Assembly (NCBI RefSeq): GCF_037120725.1
Contig: NZ_JBBAXC010000012.1
Coordinates: forward strand, 62,001-126,000
Reading direction: 5' to 3'
Source of the DNA: Bacillus spongiae
Lineage (GTDB): Bacteria > Bacillota > Bacilli > Bacillales > Bacillaceae_K
Length of the DNA: 64,000 nt
Part shown: in pieces, positions 1 through 9,214 of the stretch
Layout: each line of letters opens with the position of its first letter
Position numbering within the stretch: the stretch's first letter is position 1
Program-made: the position numbers and the translations under genes
The notes under the pieces: generated by a model
What the model was told of the DNA's origin: nothing
Seen by the model: only the letters and a program-made list of their open reading frames with translations
The model's database searches: none

Positions 1-928
1 CCAAGTGAAAGGAGTCGATTATCGTTTATTAATTGCAAGTGCCTATTCTGGATTTATTATTTGGCACGGTGGACTCGCTGGCTCGATTCCCCTTACCATT
101 GCAACAGAGGGGCATTTCTCAACGGACTTAATTGGCATTATTCCAACAAGTGAAACCATCTTCTCGAGCTTTAACCTCTTCATTATTTTGGCCATTGTTA
201 TCATACTCCCCATTGTAAATCGCCTAATGTATAACAAAGATCAATCATTTACAATCGATCCAGCATTGCTAGACGAAGCTCCCCCCATTGCTGCCACTTC
301 ATCGACATCACCTGCTGACAAAATGGAAAATAGCTTTGTTTTATCAATGTTAATCGGGGGACTAGGGTTACTATTTGTTGTTATTTATTTCTCCGCTAAT
401 GGGTTTGAACTAAATTTAAATATTGTCAACTTTGCCTTTTTATTTTTAGGTATTTTGTTTCACGGACGTCCAAAAAACTTCCTAGCCTCCGTGAATAATG
501 CCGTAAAAGGTTCTAGTGGAATTATTATTCAATTTCCTTTTTATGCTGGAATTATGGGCATGATGGTATCTTCGGGACTCGCAGAGAAAATGTCCTCTTG
601 GTTTGTTTCCTTTTCAACTGAGCTCACTTTTCCATTATTTACTTTTATTAGTGCTGGAATTATTAATTTTTTTGTTCCATCAGGTGGAGGTCAATGGGCC
701 GTGCAAGCTCCTATCATGTTACCAGCAGGGGCAGAGCTTGGGATTAAGCCATCCGTAACAGCTATGGCCGTAGCTTGGGGAGATGCTTGGACAAACTTAA
801 TACAACCCTTTTGGGCTCTACCAGCATTAGCGATTGCAGGATTAAAAGCAAAGGATATTATGGGATTTTGTTTAATTAATCTATTTGTTACCGGTGTAAT
901 TATAGGAGTAGCCTTTATATTTGTGTAA
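1..928 (+). CDS. Short-chain fatty acid transporter (AtoE family), 5' end cut by window
   Basis: Polytopic membrane protein of the short-chain fatty acid transporter family (PF02667, AtoE-like), expected to import short fatty acids such as butyrate or acetoacetate across the cytoplasmic membrane. The reading frame is open from base 2, so the N-terminal part lies outside the window; 309 residues of a protein usually about 440-470 long are visible. Family-like features are the WHGGLAGSIPLT segment near the visible start, the loop FFVPSGGGQWAVQAPIM, and the conserved AWGDAWTNLIQPFWALP stretch near the C terminus, with several hydrophobic helices between. The GTG at base 5 is not expected to be the real start. 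No clear terminator follows. Substrate is inferred from family only. Confidence 0.9.
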   Translation, partial: QVKGVDYRLLIASAYSGFIIWHGGLAGSIPLTIATEGHFSTDLIGIIPTSETIFSSFNLFIILAIVIILPIVNRLMYNKDQSFTIDPALLDEAPPIAATSSTSPADKMENSFVLSMLIGGLGLLFVVIYFSANGFELNLNIVNFAFLFLGILFHGRPKNFLASVNNAVKGSSGIIIQFPFYAGIMGMMVSSGLAEKMSSWFVSFSTELTFPLFTFISAGIINFFVPSGGGQWAVQAPIMLPAGAELGIKPSVTAMAVAWGDAWTNLIQPFWALPALAIAGLKAKDIMGFCLINLFVTGVIIGVAFIFV

Positions 929-1256
929 CCATTCGTTTAATAGTTGGTGAAAGATTTCCTAATAATGCTAATTCTTCTCTATACTTAAGATTATTTTCAA
1001 ACCCGTAATTGCGGATTTAGTCCAGACTTCAAATAGTCGTTCACCTTTTTTAATTATTTACTATGACAATAGATTATCTAGCAGAGTGACGTCTTGCACT
1101 TTTGTCTAAACAAAAAGTCGTTTATATCACTTCTTAACTGGAAAAACTTTAGGTAAGGAGCATTTTAATACGCTCGCACATTTGCTATAATAGACCATTA
1201 TACTTTGTAGCTTTTGTTCTTTAACACATATACATAAAAGGGAAAGGTTGATTTAG
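929..1256. other. Intergenic region upstream of glnS
   Basis: This is a 328-base AT-rich gap. No T-box was found: there is no AGGGTGG-type antiterminator sequence, although the downstream gene is an aminoacyl-tRNA synthetase. Apart from a plausible promoter at 1163-1191 nothing structured was recognised. Confidence 0.6.
1163..1191 (+). promoter_or_regulatory. Candidate sigma-A promoter of glnS
   Basis: A perfect -10 hexamer TATAAT at 1186-1191 stands 17 bases after a weak -35 (TTTTAA, 1163-1168). It lies 65 bases before the TTG start of glnS. The strong -10 and correct spacing support it; the -35 is poor. Confidence 0.45.
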
Positions 1257-2903
1257 TTGGAAAACTCTAACTTTATTAAAACGATTATGAAAGAAGATTT
1301 AGAGTCAGGAAAGCACAGTGAAATTATTACTCGTTTTCCACCTGAACCAAATGGTTACCTTCATATCGGTCATGCAAAATCGATTGTAATCAATTTTGGA
1401 CTAGCAGAAGAATTTAACGGTACTGCAAATTTACGCTTTGATGATACAAACCCATTAAAAGAAGATCAGGAATATGTCGATTCGATGAAAGAAGACATAT
1501 CTTGGCTTGGCTATGAATGGGATAACCTCTTCTTTGCTTCTAATTATTTTGATGAAATGTACGAACGTGCAGTTTTATTGATTAAAAAAGAAAAAGCATA
1601 TGTTGATGACTTAACAGCAGAAGAAATACGTGAATATCGTGGTACACTAACGGAAGGAGGAAAGGAAAGTCCTTTCCGCAATCGTTCTGTTGAAGAGAAT
1701 CTTGACTTGTTTGAACGAATGAAAAACGGCGAGTTTGAAAATGGAAGCAAAGTATTACGTGCAAAGATAGACATGAGCTCACCTAATATTAATTTACGTG
1801 ACCCTGTTTTATACCGTGTCTCTCATACGTCTCATCACAATACAGGGGATAAATGGTGTATTTATCCGATGTATGATTTTGCTCACCCTATTGAGGATGC
1901 TATTGAAAATGTTACACACTCCTTATGTACAACAGAGTTTGAAGATCATCGCCCATTGTATAATTGGGTCATCAAAGAGTGTGAAATGAACAGCCAACCT
2001 CAACAAATTGAATTCGGACGTTTAAACGTAACGAATACTGTTATGAGTAAACGAAAGATTAAGCCATTTGTAGATGAGAATGTAGTCGATGGGTGGGATG
2101 ATCCTCGTCTACCAACCATTTCAGGCTTTCGTCGTCGTGGCTTCACACCTGAGGCTATTCGTGAATTCGTTCACGCGACAGGTGTTTCAAAAGGATCTGG
2201 TGCCGTTGATGAGCAAATGTTAGAACACTTTGTTCGTGAAGACTTAAAATTAAAAGCCCCTCGTACGATGGGTGTGCTCCGTCCTTTAAAGGTCGTCATT
2301 ACAAACTATCCAGAAGGACAAGTAGAGATGCTGGATGCCGATATTAACCCAGAGAATCCAGATATGGGGACAAGACAAATTCCATTTTCTCGTGAAATCT
2401 ATATCGAGCAAGAAGACTTTATGGAAAATCCGCCGAAAAAATACTTTCGACTTTTCCCAGGAAACGAAGTTCGCCTTAAGCATGCCTACTTTATTAAGTG
2501 CGAAGACGTCATTAAAGATGATGAAGGTAATGTAATTGAGCTTCATTGTACGTACGATCAAGAAACGAAGAGCGGCAGCGGTTTTACCGGTCGAAAAGTA
2601 AAAGGAACACTTCATTGGGTCGATGCTAGTCAAGCAATCCCAGCTGAATTCCGTTTATATGAGCCATTAATTCGTGATGAGGACGAGTCGAATAGTGAAA
2701 AATCCATTCTTGAACGCGTAAATGAAAACTCATTACAAGTCCTTGACGGCTTTATCGAACCAAATATGAAAGACGTTTCACCTCAAGACAAATTCCAATT
2801 TTTCCGCCACGGATACTTTAATGTCGATCCAAAGCATACGACAGATGAAAGAATTGTCTTTAATCGGATTGTATCGCTAAAAAGCTCGTTTAAGTTAAAA
2901 TAA
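1257..2903 (+). CDS. glnS: Glutaminyl-tRNA synthetase
   Basis: Class I aminoacyl-tRNA synthetase that charges tRNA(Gln) with glutamine in the cytosol. The 548 residues match the usual bacterial GlnRS length. The Rossmann-fold signature [16 protein letters not shown] sits at about residues 27-42 and the KMSKS-type loop reads VMSKRK near 262-267; the C-terminal beta-barrel anticodon-binding region follows. It starts with TTG about ten bases after a GGGAAAGG ribosome binding site; no ATG fits better. It appears monocistronic, with its own promoter and terminator. Many Firmicutes, including Bacillus subtilis, lack GlnRS and make Gln-tRNA through GatCAB, so its presence is taxonomically informative and compatible with horizontal origin. 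Identity is secure; GluRS is excluded by overall similarity to GlnRS. Confidence 0.95.
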   Translation: MENSNFIKTIMKEDLESGKHSEIITRFPPEPNGYLHIGHAKSIVINFGLAEEFNGTANLRFDDTNPLKEDQEYVDSMKEDISWLGYEWDNLFFASNYFDEMYERAVLLIKKEKAYVDDLTAEEIREYRGTLTEGGKESPFRNRSVEENLDLFERMKNGEFENGSKVLRAKIDMSSPNINLRDPVLYRVSHTSHHNTGDKWCIYPMYDFAHPIEDAIENVTHSLCTTEFEDHRPLYNWVIKECEMNSQPQQIEFGRLNVTNTVMSKRKIKPFVDENVVDGWDDPRLPTISGFRRRGFTPEAIREFVHATGVSKGSGAVDEQMLEHFVREDLKLKAPRTMGVLRPLKVVITNYPEGQVEMLDADINPENPDMGTRQIPFSREIYIEQEDFMENPPKKYFRLFPGNEVRLKHAYFIKCEDVIKDDEGNVIELHCTYDQETKSGSGFTGRKVKGTLHWVDASQAIPAEFRLYEPLIRDEDESNSEKSILERVNENSLQVLDGFIEPNMKDVSPQDKFQFFRHGYFNVDPKHTTDERIVFNRIVSLKSSFKLK

Positions 2904-2917
2904 TGATGCTGCTAATT

Positions 2918-2955
2918 GAAAAGGATGCTCGTATTCGAGCATCCTTTTCCCTATT
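2918..2955 (+). terminator. Intrinsic terminator of glnS
   Basis: A perfect 14-bp stem GAAAAGGATGCTCG / CGAGCATCCTTTTC with a 4-base loop lies 14 bases after the glnS stop and is followed by a T-rich tail. Confidence 0.85.
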
Positions 2956-3039
2956 TTGTGCTTTTTCCATCTGTTTACATTAGCATTTCTAAGAAAGCTG
3001 GTCTATTCGTCACCATCTAAGACAATCGTATAATTATCT

Positions 3040-3117
3040 CGGTATAAATTTATTAAGGAAGCGGAACGCGAAAAGCGTTACAAAGATCATTTGTATGTAG
3101 TATTTTTAGTTTTTCCT
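3040..3117 (+). pseudogene. Possible GGDEF-domain remnant
   Basis: A short frame encodes KEAEREKRYKDHLYVVFL, which resembles the helix and first core strand of GGDEF (diguanylate cyclase) domains, where ERYKxxLAVLFxDLD is typical. No GGDEF motif follows and the flanks contain stops, so at best this is a dead fragment inside the 490-base gap between glnS and the next gene. The rest of that gap (2956-3442) shows nothing convincing. The match rests on about 18 residues and may be chance. Confidence 0.25.
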
Positions 3118-3442
3118 GAAAGTATTATTCATTTTAAAAAACTAGCACTTTTAACAAATATCCCTTTAGGGTCCTCCTGTTGGGAGAACGCTTTGTCAAA
3201 CTTTGTTCTAGTGATTCATAATTCCTCTACTACTCTCTACTCCGTTCATTTTTTTCCCTTTTATGAACTTCTCTTATTATTCTACAAACATGTTCCTTTC
3301 TCCTTATCGTCAGAAGAATCCTCTATCATGAACATCCTTTAATTTAATTAAATACTATTTATTCTTAATATGGAATAAATTAGTATTATTTCTAATGGAA
3401 TAATGATATACTTTTTTTGTAAATTAAAAGGGGGACGTCATC

Positions 3443-3658
3443 ATGAAAAGAATTACTGCATTTTTGATGCTAGCCGTTTTTGCTGCTATAGCAGCTTGTA
3501 GTGTAGAAGCTAAAACAAAAAATAATGATTCAACTATAAAAGAAACAACTAAGGAAATGGTCAGTAAACACCCACTTTTCTCTAAGACGATCAAGATGGG
3601 AGACATTGATGTTCTTCATCAGCCAACCACTAGTGGAAAGGAATATAGGAAGGTATAG
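3443..3658 (+). CDS. Small putative lipoprotein of unknown function
   Basis: This 71-residue protein has a classic N-terminal signal: two positive residues (MKR), a hydrophobic stretch of about 14 residues, then IAAC near residues 16-19, which fits a lipobox with Cys19 as the lipidated residue. The mature part is short, hydrophilic and lysine-rich. An AAAAGGGGG ribosome binding site precedes the ATG with good spacing. No family was recognised. It stands alone between terminated genes. A surface-anchored lipoprotein is inferred from the signal only; there is no evidence for a function. Confidence 0.55.
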   Translation: MKRITAFLMLAVFAAIAACSVEAKTKNNDSTIKETTKEMVSKHPLFSKTIKMGDIDVLHQPTTSGKEYRKV

Positions 3659-4014
3659 GCTGCTACATAGTTAACTAAACGATCACTTTTTAGGCAAGCT
3701 GTCGGAAGCAGGCAGGCCTCATCTTCTCTCAAATAAGTCCATAGTGGTCCTAGAAAGTTAGAAATTCGAATCACGTAACCTTTAAAAATATTGAGGCATT
3801 TGGAAATAGAAAACATACGCCGTACAACTTAACTTTACTTATAATTTGAACGTTTTCTCACTCTTTCTACAAGTTTCTTCCTCAAAAAAGCTTTTACCCT
3901 TCAGGTTGTTTTTATTAACAATTGCAGTAACGAATTAATAGTATATATGTTTAAAAATGAAACTTTTTACTAACATAATTCGTAGAAATAGTATCAGATT
4001 TGAAGGGAGATACG
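3659..4014. other. Intergenic region without recognisable content
   Basis: A gap of about 355 bases between two small genes. No clear coding remnant, terminator or repeat was recognised; a purine-rich AAGGGAGA ribosome binding site for the next gene lies at its right edge. Confidence 0.5.
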
Positions 4015-4212
4015 ATGATGTTTGAATTATTTATAATACTTTTTTTACCTATCCTCTTTATTTTGATTTTTGTTAGTGAAAGTAGTAATGAAGAAAAGAG
4101 GAGAAAAAAAGGTGGATATAGCAGTCATTTTGACAACGGAGAGAGCAGTGACTTTGATGGTGGATTTGGTGGTGGAGACAGTGGTGGATCCGGCGGTGGT
4201 GGTGGAGAATAG
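4015..4212 (+). CDS. Small membrane protein with glycine-rich tail
   Basis: A 65-residue protein with one N-terminal hydrophobic helix (about residues 3-21), a basic stretch KRRKK after it, and a C-terminal tail made almost only of Gly, Ser and Asp, ending in five consecutive glycines and Glu. The ATG at 4015 (or the next ATG at 4018) is preferred because the AAGGGAGA ribosome binding site lies just upstream; an in-frame TTG at 4000 would place that site inside the gene. Such glycine-rich tails occur in several small Bacillaceae membrane proteins of unknown role. A terminator follows directly. Function unknown. Confidence 0.6.
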   Translation: MMFELFIILFLPILFILIFVSESSNEEKRRKKGGYSSHFDNGESSDFDGGFGGGDSGGSGGGGGE

Positions 4213-4218
4213 TGACTA

Positions 4219-4256
4219 AACGATTGGATGACGAACAGATCATTCAATCGTTTTTT
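4219..4256 (+). terminator. Intrinsic terminator
   Basis: Stem CGATTGGATGA / TCATTCAATCG with one G-T wobble, an 8-base loop and a run of six T, a few bases after the small membrane protein gene. Confidence 0.75.
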
Positions 4257-4449
4257 ATTTTTATTCCTAAAACCTCCTCTTCTTTGTATTTTTTCCGAAA
4301 CGAAAGGAACTATCCCTTTAAAAGAGTTCATTCACTCTCCTGCTTTATTCCAATTTTCCTTCATTGACTTCTTTTTTCCTTTCGCTTACAATAAAATGAC
4401 TAATCAGTTCTGTAAATGACTTAAAAGTTTTACTTAAGGAGAATAAGTG

Positions 4450-5361
4450 ATGGACCTTAAAGAAAAAAAAATAATTGAAACCGCCTTATCCTTTTTTTCG
4501 GAAAAAGGGTATTACGCAACTTCTGTTCAGGAAATTGCAGAGGAGTGCAACATATCCAAAGGCTCTCTATATAAATATTTCCCATCTAAAGAAGATTTGT
4601 TTATTGGTGTATGCACCTTTTTTCAAAATGAACTTTTTGAAAAAGCAACATTTGTGCATATGGAGGATAGTTCATCGAGCACTGAATGGCTCACAAAACA
4701 GTTAACGCTTCAAATGGAAGATTTTATTGCAAAGCGCGAGTTCTTTATTCTCCAGTTAAAGGAGATTCCATTTAAAGATAATTACAAATTAAATTCTTTA
4801 AGACAGCAAATGAAGTCGAGAATTATGAAATGGCAACGAGATATTTTACTCAAAGCATACGGGAATGCAGTGAAGCCCTTTGTTTGGGACCTTGTTGTGA
4901 TGCTTCAAGGAATGATGAAGGAGTATTTGATGCTCTTAGCTGTTTCTCAACAGGAGAAACCTGTCGAAGAAATTGCTACCTTTCTAGTTCAACGGTTAGA
5001 TGCACTTGTCTTAGATTTGAAATCAAGGCCAAATCAAGTATTAATCACTAATAGAGAATTGATTCCTATTTTTGGTGATCACAGTGATATAAAGCAAAGT
5101 GAAGAAACGATTTCTTCCCTTATCCAGTCAATAAAGGAAAGCATCATGATATCCGAGAGTAAGGTAGAGGATCCGTTCCTTTCTTCCGTTTTGTTGTTAG
5201 AAGAAGAATGGAAGAACTCGAAACCCCGAAAATTTTTGATGGAAGCATTACTATCATACATTGAAGAATCATCTTCGGATTCTTCTTTAACGTTCTATGT
5301 TCAAAAAGCAAAATGGTTATTAGAAGAAAAGAAAGGAGAGGAAAACTCTTGGAACATTTAG
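4450..5361 (+). CDS. TetR-family transcriptional regulator
   Basis: Probable repressor of the exporter gene that follows. The N-terminal TetR_N helix-turn-helix lies at about residues 5-50, with the family pattern TSVQEIAEECNISKGSLYKYF followed by KEDL. At 303 residues it is longer than the usual 190-220; the C-terminal part is helical and would form an extended ligand-binding/dimer domain. The ATG at 4450 is preferred over the GTG three bases earlier because TAAGGAG (4434-4440) is then about 9 bases away. Its 3' end overlaps the exporter start by 13 bases, which implies translational coupling and regulation of drug efflux, as in other TetR/DHA2 pairs. The ligand is unknown. Confidence 0.88.
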   Translation: MDLKEKKIIETALSFFSEKGYYATSVQEIAEECNISKGSLYKYFPSKEDLFIGVCTFFQNELFEKATFVHMEDSSSSTEWLTKQLTLQMEDFIAKREFFILQLKEIPFKDNYKLNSLRQQMKSRIMKWQRDILLKAYGNAVKPFVWDLVVMLQGMMKEYLMLLAVSQQEKPVEEIATFLVQRLDALVLDLKSRPNQVLITNRELIPIFGDHSDIKQSEETISSLIQSIKESIMISESKVEDPFLSSVLLLEEEWKNSKPRKFLMEALLSYIEESSSDSSLTFYVQKAKWLLEEKKGEENSWNI

Positions 5362-6950
5362 AAAATAGACAAAAGGTCTTGATTATGATTGCGGTTATGG
5401 CGGCAATGTTTTTTGCGGCAGTCAATATGACGATTGTCGGAACTTCTTTACCTAAAATCATTGCCCAAATTGGGGGAATGCAATATTTCGATTGGGTATT
5501 TACCATCTATATGCTAGCATCTACGATTACAGCTATGCTCGTTGGAAAATTATCTGATATTTATGGAAGAAAGGTATTTATTCTTATTGGAATAGGAATC
5601 TTTTCTGTTGGAGCTTTTTTAAGTGGAACGTCTGATACAATTACCCAGCTCATCATTTATCGAGGAATTCAAGGGTTCGGGGCTGGAATGATTATGTCAT
5701 CAGCATTTACAACAGTTGGAGATCTTTTTTCCCCAAGAGAGCGAGGTCGCTGGCAAGGTCTTCTTGGTGGAGTATTTGGACTATCAAGCTTATTCGGGCC
5801 TACACTTGGAGGATATATCGTTGATAACTACGATTGGCACTGGGTTTTTTGGGTATTCTTGCCGTTAGGAATTATTGCCTTTGCACTGATTTTAAAGCTA
5901 TATCCAGCTCATGAACGTACAAAATCAGAATCCGTTGATTATCTAGGTTCGCTTTTATTAACCATGATGATTATCTCCTTGTTATTAGGGTTTTCTTGGG
6001 GTGGAAATAAGTACGATTGGTCTTCCCTTCCAATCATCAGTTTATTTGCCTTAACCATCATTTCACTAGCGTTATTCATTATCGTTGAACGTAAAGCTAA
6101 AAGTCCTGTACTGCCGCTTTATCTATTTAAAAATAGTGTATTTACTGTGTCCATTGTCGCCGGTCTTTTTTTAGGGATGGGGATGTTCGGGACCATTATG
6201 TATGTACCATTTTATGTTCAAGGAGTGCAAGGGGAATCCGCGACAGTATCAGGCTTAATCGAAATGATTATGACGATTTCGATGGTTATTGCAAGTATTA
6301 TTGTTGGAAACTTGATTACGAAGACGGGTAAATATAAATTCTTCTCCCTACTAGGCTTTGCCATTATGGCAATTGGATTATTTTTAAATTCCAAACTTGA
6401 GATAGGGTCGTCTTTAACGCAATTGATTATTCAACTAGTCATTATTGGAATCGGCTTAGGCTTGAACATGCCTGTATTTAACATTACTGTTCAAAATGCT
6501 GTAAGTCATAAGTACCTTGGTGTCGCAACCTCTGCCATGCAAACCTTTCGACAAATCGGTGGGACGATTGGAGTAGCGATTTTTGGAACGATTATGGGAA
6601 GTATTATGGAAAAAGAGATGGAAGCTGTACAGCCAACACTACCGCAGTCTTCCTCAGAAGCAGAAGTAGATATGACTCAATTACAGGATCCTCAGCTATT
6701 AATGAGCCCTGAACAAATGGAAAATATGCGTTCATCTTTTCCACAAGAAATGGCCAGCAGCTTTGACTCCTTTATTCTCACTCTAAAAGAGGCACTCAAC
6801 GTGTCCTTAGCAGGTGTCTTTTTATGGGGAGCTGTCATTGTGGTGCTAGGCTTACTTACGACGTTATTTTTAAAGGAAATTCCGCTTCGCACATCCAACC
6901 AGGATGAAGGCGACGAAGAACAAAAGGCGGTCAACTTACAAGAGGCATAG
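5349..6950 (+). CDS. MFS drug exporter, DHA2 (EmrB/QacA, 14-TM) family
   Basis: Major facilitator antiporter expected to export drugs or dyes using the proton gradient. The 533-residue protein has about 14 hydrophobic helices. Motif A between helices 2 and 3 reads GKLSDIYGRKVF, and the GLLGGVFGLSSLFGPTLGG segment in helix 5 fits motif C of drug:H+ antiporters. A long hydrophilic loop rich in Glu, Gln and Met lies before the last helix. The TTG at 5349 is chosen because AAAGGAG (5332-5338) precedes it by 10 bases; a GTG at 5313 in the same frame lacks such a site. It overlaps and is probably controlled by the upstream TetR gene. The substrate cannot be read from sequence. Confidence 0.9.
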   Translation: MEHLENRQKVLIMIAVMAAMFFAAVNMTIVGTSLPKIIAQIGGMQYFDWVFTIYMLASTITAMLVGKLSDIYGRKVFILIGIGIFSVGAFLSGTSDTITQLIIYRGIQGFGAGMIMSSAFTTVGDLFSPRERGRWQGLLGGVFGLSSLFGPTLGGYIVDNYDWHWVFWVFLPLGIIAFALILKLYPAHERTKSESVDYLGSLLLTMMIISLLLGFSWGGNKYDWSSLPIISLFALTIISLALFIIVERKAKSPVLPLYLFKNSVFTVSIVAGLFLGMGMFGTIMYVPFYVQGVQGESATVSGLIEMIMTISMVIASIIVGNLITKTGKYKFFSLLGFAIMAIGLFLNSKLEIGSSLTQLIIQLVIIGIGLGLNMPVFNITVQNAVSHKYLGVATSAMQTFRQIGGTIGVAIFGTIMGSIMEKEMEAVQPTLPQSSSEAEVDMTQLQDPQLLMSPEQMENMRSSFPQEMASSFDSFILTLKEALNVSLAGVFLWGAVIVVLGLLTTLFLKEIPLRTSNQDEGDEEQKAVNLQEA

Positions 6951-7019
6951 CATCAGGGTCAACCCTATTTTATCTTGCTTCTAGTTATAAAGTAAGACCG
7001 CTAAGACATGAAGCAACAA

Positions 7020-7056
7020 AAAAATCCTCGGTCTACATAGAACCGAGGATTTTTCT
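7020..7056. terminator. Bidirectional intrinsic terminator
   Basis: Stem AAATCCTCGGT / ACCGAGGATTT flanked by A-runs on the left and T-runs on the right. It separates the exporter gene from the convergent partition operon and can serve both strands. Confidence 0.85.
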
Positions 7057-7079
7057 ATGAATACAATTATCTCACGTCA

Positions 7080-7640
7080 CTATTGATTCATTTGATTTAA
7101 AAAATCACCTAATAAGCTTTCCATACTCTCTTCCGTTTTATTCGCCTCTTTAGCCTCCGGTTTAGTGGCCTTTTCCCAGTCAAAGCTATCTAAATCATCG
7201 TCCGTTTGGAGAGAAATCTCTTGGTCTCGCTCCTCCCATTCCTTTTCATCTGTAAATTCCTCCGAATTAACCCCTTTCGGAAGCAGGCCCCCCTCCAAAC
7301 CTTGGTCGTTACTCATTAATGCCGATAAAACGGCCGTTGACCTGACTGGGTTCGTTAATAACTGGTAAACGATATTTCCAAGTAATGCTTCTGAATGCTC
7401 GTGTTTAAGCCAGTCCTTCTCCACTTTGCTTAAGCTATTTGGAAGGGGTATCGTTATTGTATCTCTTTCCTTAGCATAAGATTGACCTACACCTTTAATG
7501 ACATACTCGGCGATTGCACTAGAGAAATTTCGACGCTCTCTTTCCTTTAACTGCTGTAAGTACTTTAATACATAATCTGGCGTATTTGATGGTATGCGGA
7601 AGGTAATCGGTTGCCCCCTCCTTAATCCTGTCCCCTTCAT
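7080..7640 (-). CDS. ParR-like DNA-binding adaptor of a type II partition system
   Basis: This 186-residue protein directly follows the actin-like gene (9-base gap, with an AAGGTGAT ribosome binding site in the previous gene's end). Its N-terminal 60 residues (PITFRIPS strand, then helices DYVLKYLQQLKERER and FSSAIAEYVIKGV) look like a ribbon-helix-helix DNA-binding domain. The C-terminal 60 residues are strongly acidic and end in a predicted helix (MESLLGDFLNQMNQ), as expected for a segment binding filament ends. In ParM systems ParR binds the centromere and couples it to the filament. Here that target is probably the GTNNAC array upstream of the operon. Family assignment is by context and domain shape rather than by clear sequence identity. 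Confidence 0.7.
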   Translation of the reverse strand: MKGTGLRRGQPITFRIPSNTPDYVLKYLQQLKERERRNFSSAIAEYVIKGVGQSYAKERDTITIPLPNSLSKVEKDWLKHEHSEALLGNIVYQLLTNPVRSTAVLSALMSNDQGLEGGLLPKGVNSEEFTDEKEWEERDQEISLQTDDDLDSFDWEKATKPEAKEANKTEESMESLLGDFLNQMNQ

Positions 7641-7649
7641 CGTATCACC

Positions 7650-8810
7650 TTATTTTGTTTTCACTAGCTTATCTTCTGTTTTTTTCTGGCGACCTACATA
7701 GTCAGAAATTAGCTTATAGTATGCATTGACCATCATCCAAATACTTTCTTGCTCATCTTCAAAAAAATCGATATTATACCCATCCAAATTATGATTCAGT
7801 GTTTTTATATATTCCTTTAGTACGATGGAGCCTCCACCAATAAAATAACAAATTTCCGTTTGTGAATTTCTTTGCCAAATATTACGGAGATGACGATATT
7901 GCTTTTTAGCGAGCTCAAGCAAGATTCGATTCACGATATCATGAACGCTTGTCCGGCTCCCTTTCACCATTATATGATTGCGATCATTTTTCTTTGTAAT
8001 AATCTCCACGACATCGCGACGACTGTCTAATTCGACCCCATGACGGGTTCGAATTTCTTCGCGAATTTGCTCAAGTGCCTCAGACACCCCAAGATTAAAG
8101 CCTTGAGCTTTATCATCATCGACTTTGCGATTTTTAATAACAGCGATATCTGTCGATAACCCCCCAATATCTTGAATGATCATCCGTTTATCAATCAGAT
8201 CTTGATTAATAATATTCAGTTGATCATCCATCACAAGGTTAATAAACGCAGCAAACCCTTCGGGATATACTTTCACTTCATCCAATTTTATACTTACTTT
8301 GATACCTTGATATTTAGGGGTAACAAGGAATTCGACTTGATGGACCGCTCCAAGAAGGCTGGAACGATACCCAACGTCCTTTCCTTCCTTTACTTCACGA
8401 AGAGGTAACCCTGTTCCTAACGTATAGGTGGCTCCAATCACATTATTTTTCTTTTTAAACTCCTTCGCTTCCACAGCATCTAGCGCAAGGGCAGCAAATA
8501 ATAGAATCAATGTCTGATCTTCTTCAGATTTACTACTACCTGGATCAAGCTCAGCTGAATTATTACTTTTAGCCGCTAAATGTCCCACTCGATAAATCGC
8601 ATTATTATCTTTTAGTGCAGGGGAGTGAACACGAATATGAATGCCTGTAAGTGGATCTTGCTCATCTAATTCTTCAATTCCAATTATCGGACGATCTTCA
8701 ATGTCTCTGGCCACTACATTAGGAATACTAAGCTTCGAATCTAGCTTTCCAAAAATACCTTTCAGCGAATCATTTCCGACATCAACAGCAGCAATTCGTG
8801 AATGAGCCAC
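7650..8810 (-). CDS. ParM/StbA-family actin-like protein
   Basis: Actin-fold ATPase of the bacterial ParM/Alp group, which polymerises to push DNA apart. Phosphate-1 loop is DVGNDSLKG at about residues 10-18, phosphate-2 is DIGGLSTDIAV near residues 214-224, and the adenosine loop is YFIGGGSIVL in the C-terminal third. The 386-residue length fits ParM-like proteins (320-400). The gene starts with GTG 9 bases after AAAGGA. It forms an operon with the ParR-like gene and lies directly downstream of a dense repeat array (8936-9120) that resembles parC. On plasmids such cassettes secure segregation; here neighbours are chromosomal, so the cassette is either domesticated or marks an integrated replicon. 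Confidence 0.88.
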   Translation of the reverse strand: MAHSRIAAVDVGNDSLKGIFGKLDSKLSIPNVVARDIEDRPIIGIEELDEQDPLTGIHIRVHSPALKDNNAIYRVGHLAAKSNNSAELDPGSSKSEEDQTLILLFAALALDAVEAKEFKKKNNVIGATYTLGTGLPLREVKEGKDVGYRSSLLGAVHQVEFLVTPKYQGIKVSIKLDEVKVYPEGFAAFINLVMDDQLNIINQDLIDKRMIIQDIGGLSTDIAVIKNRKVDDDKAQGFNLGVSEALEQIREEIRTRHGVELDSRRDVVEIITKKNDRNHIMVKGSRTSVHDIVNRILLELAKKQYRHLRNIWQRNSQTEICYFIGGGSIVLKEYIKTLNHNLDGYNIDFFEDEQESIWMMVNAYYKLISDYVGRQKKTEDKLVKTK

Positions 8811-8935
8811 TATACCATTCCTTTCAATAAAAGATTGAATATTTAGTATATTTAATTTAAGCGTACAGGAATCAAAGGGTAGTGGTCAATGACGTATTTT
8901 GTCTAATAGAAAAAAATAATCTACATTTTTTGCTT

Positions 8936-9120
8936 GTACACTTGTATACTTGTTGTCATCGTTGTATACGAAACTAGTACACAACGCTTAACACCGGCAT
9001 GTATACTGGTTTCGTATACTCGTGTACGGTTCACGTAAACATGTTTACATTTTTGTACACTTGTGTACGTTTTTGGTATACATGTTTACATTTTTGTGTA
9101 CTTTCATTTATATGGTTTAC
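8936..9120. repeat. 15-copy GTNNAC array, candidate parC centromere
   Basis: Fifteen GTNNAC hexamers (GTATAC, GTACAC, GTGTAC, GTTTAC, GTAAAC) start at 8936, 8944, 8964, 8977, 9001, 9014, 9022, 9035, 9043, 9055, 9063, 9076, 9084, 9096 and 9115. From 9001 to 9096 the spacing alternates 13-8-13-8-12-8-13-8-12, giving a repeat unit of 20-21 bases, two helical turns. The array lies 126 bases upstream of the actin-like gene's start, the position of parC in ParM operons, and probably overlaps the operon promoter, so it may be both centromere and operator. Confidence 0.85.
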
Positions 9121-9214
9121 TTTTTATTTTTACTCCCTCTATTTAAGTAGTTTTTTTAATCCATAAAGCATGGTATTATTTATTTGATTAAAAAATTTAT
9201 AAGGCGGATTGGAT

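Noticed and set aside
929-1256. T-box riboswitch upstream of glnS
   Set aside because: No AGGGTGG-type antiterminator core and no terminator stem before the gene.
3091-3342. 83-codon plus-strand frame after glnS
   Set aside because: No ribosome binding site, composition is not protein-like beyond the first 20 codons, and no family resemblance.
8936-9120. CRISPR array in the repeat region
   Set aside because: The repeated units are 6-base palindromic words with 2-7 base gaps (a few up to 18), not 25-40 base repeats with unique spacers.
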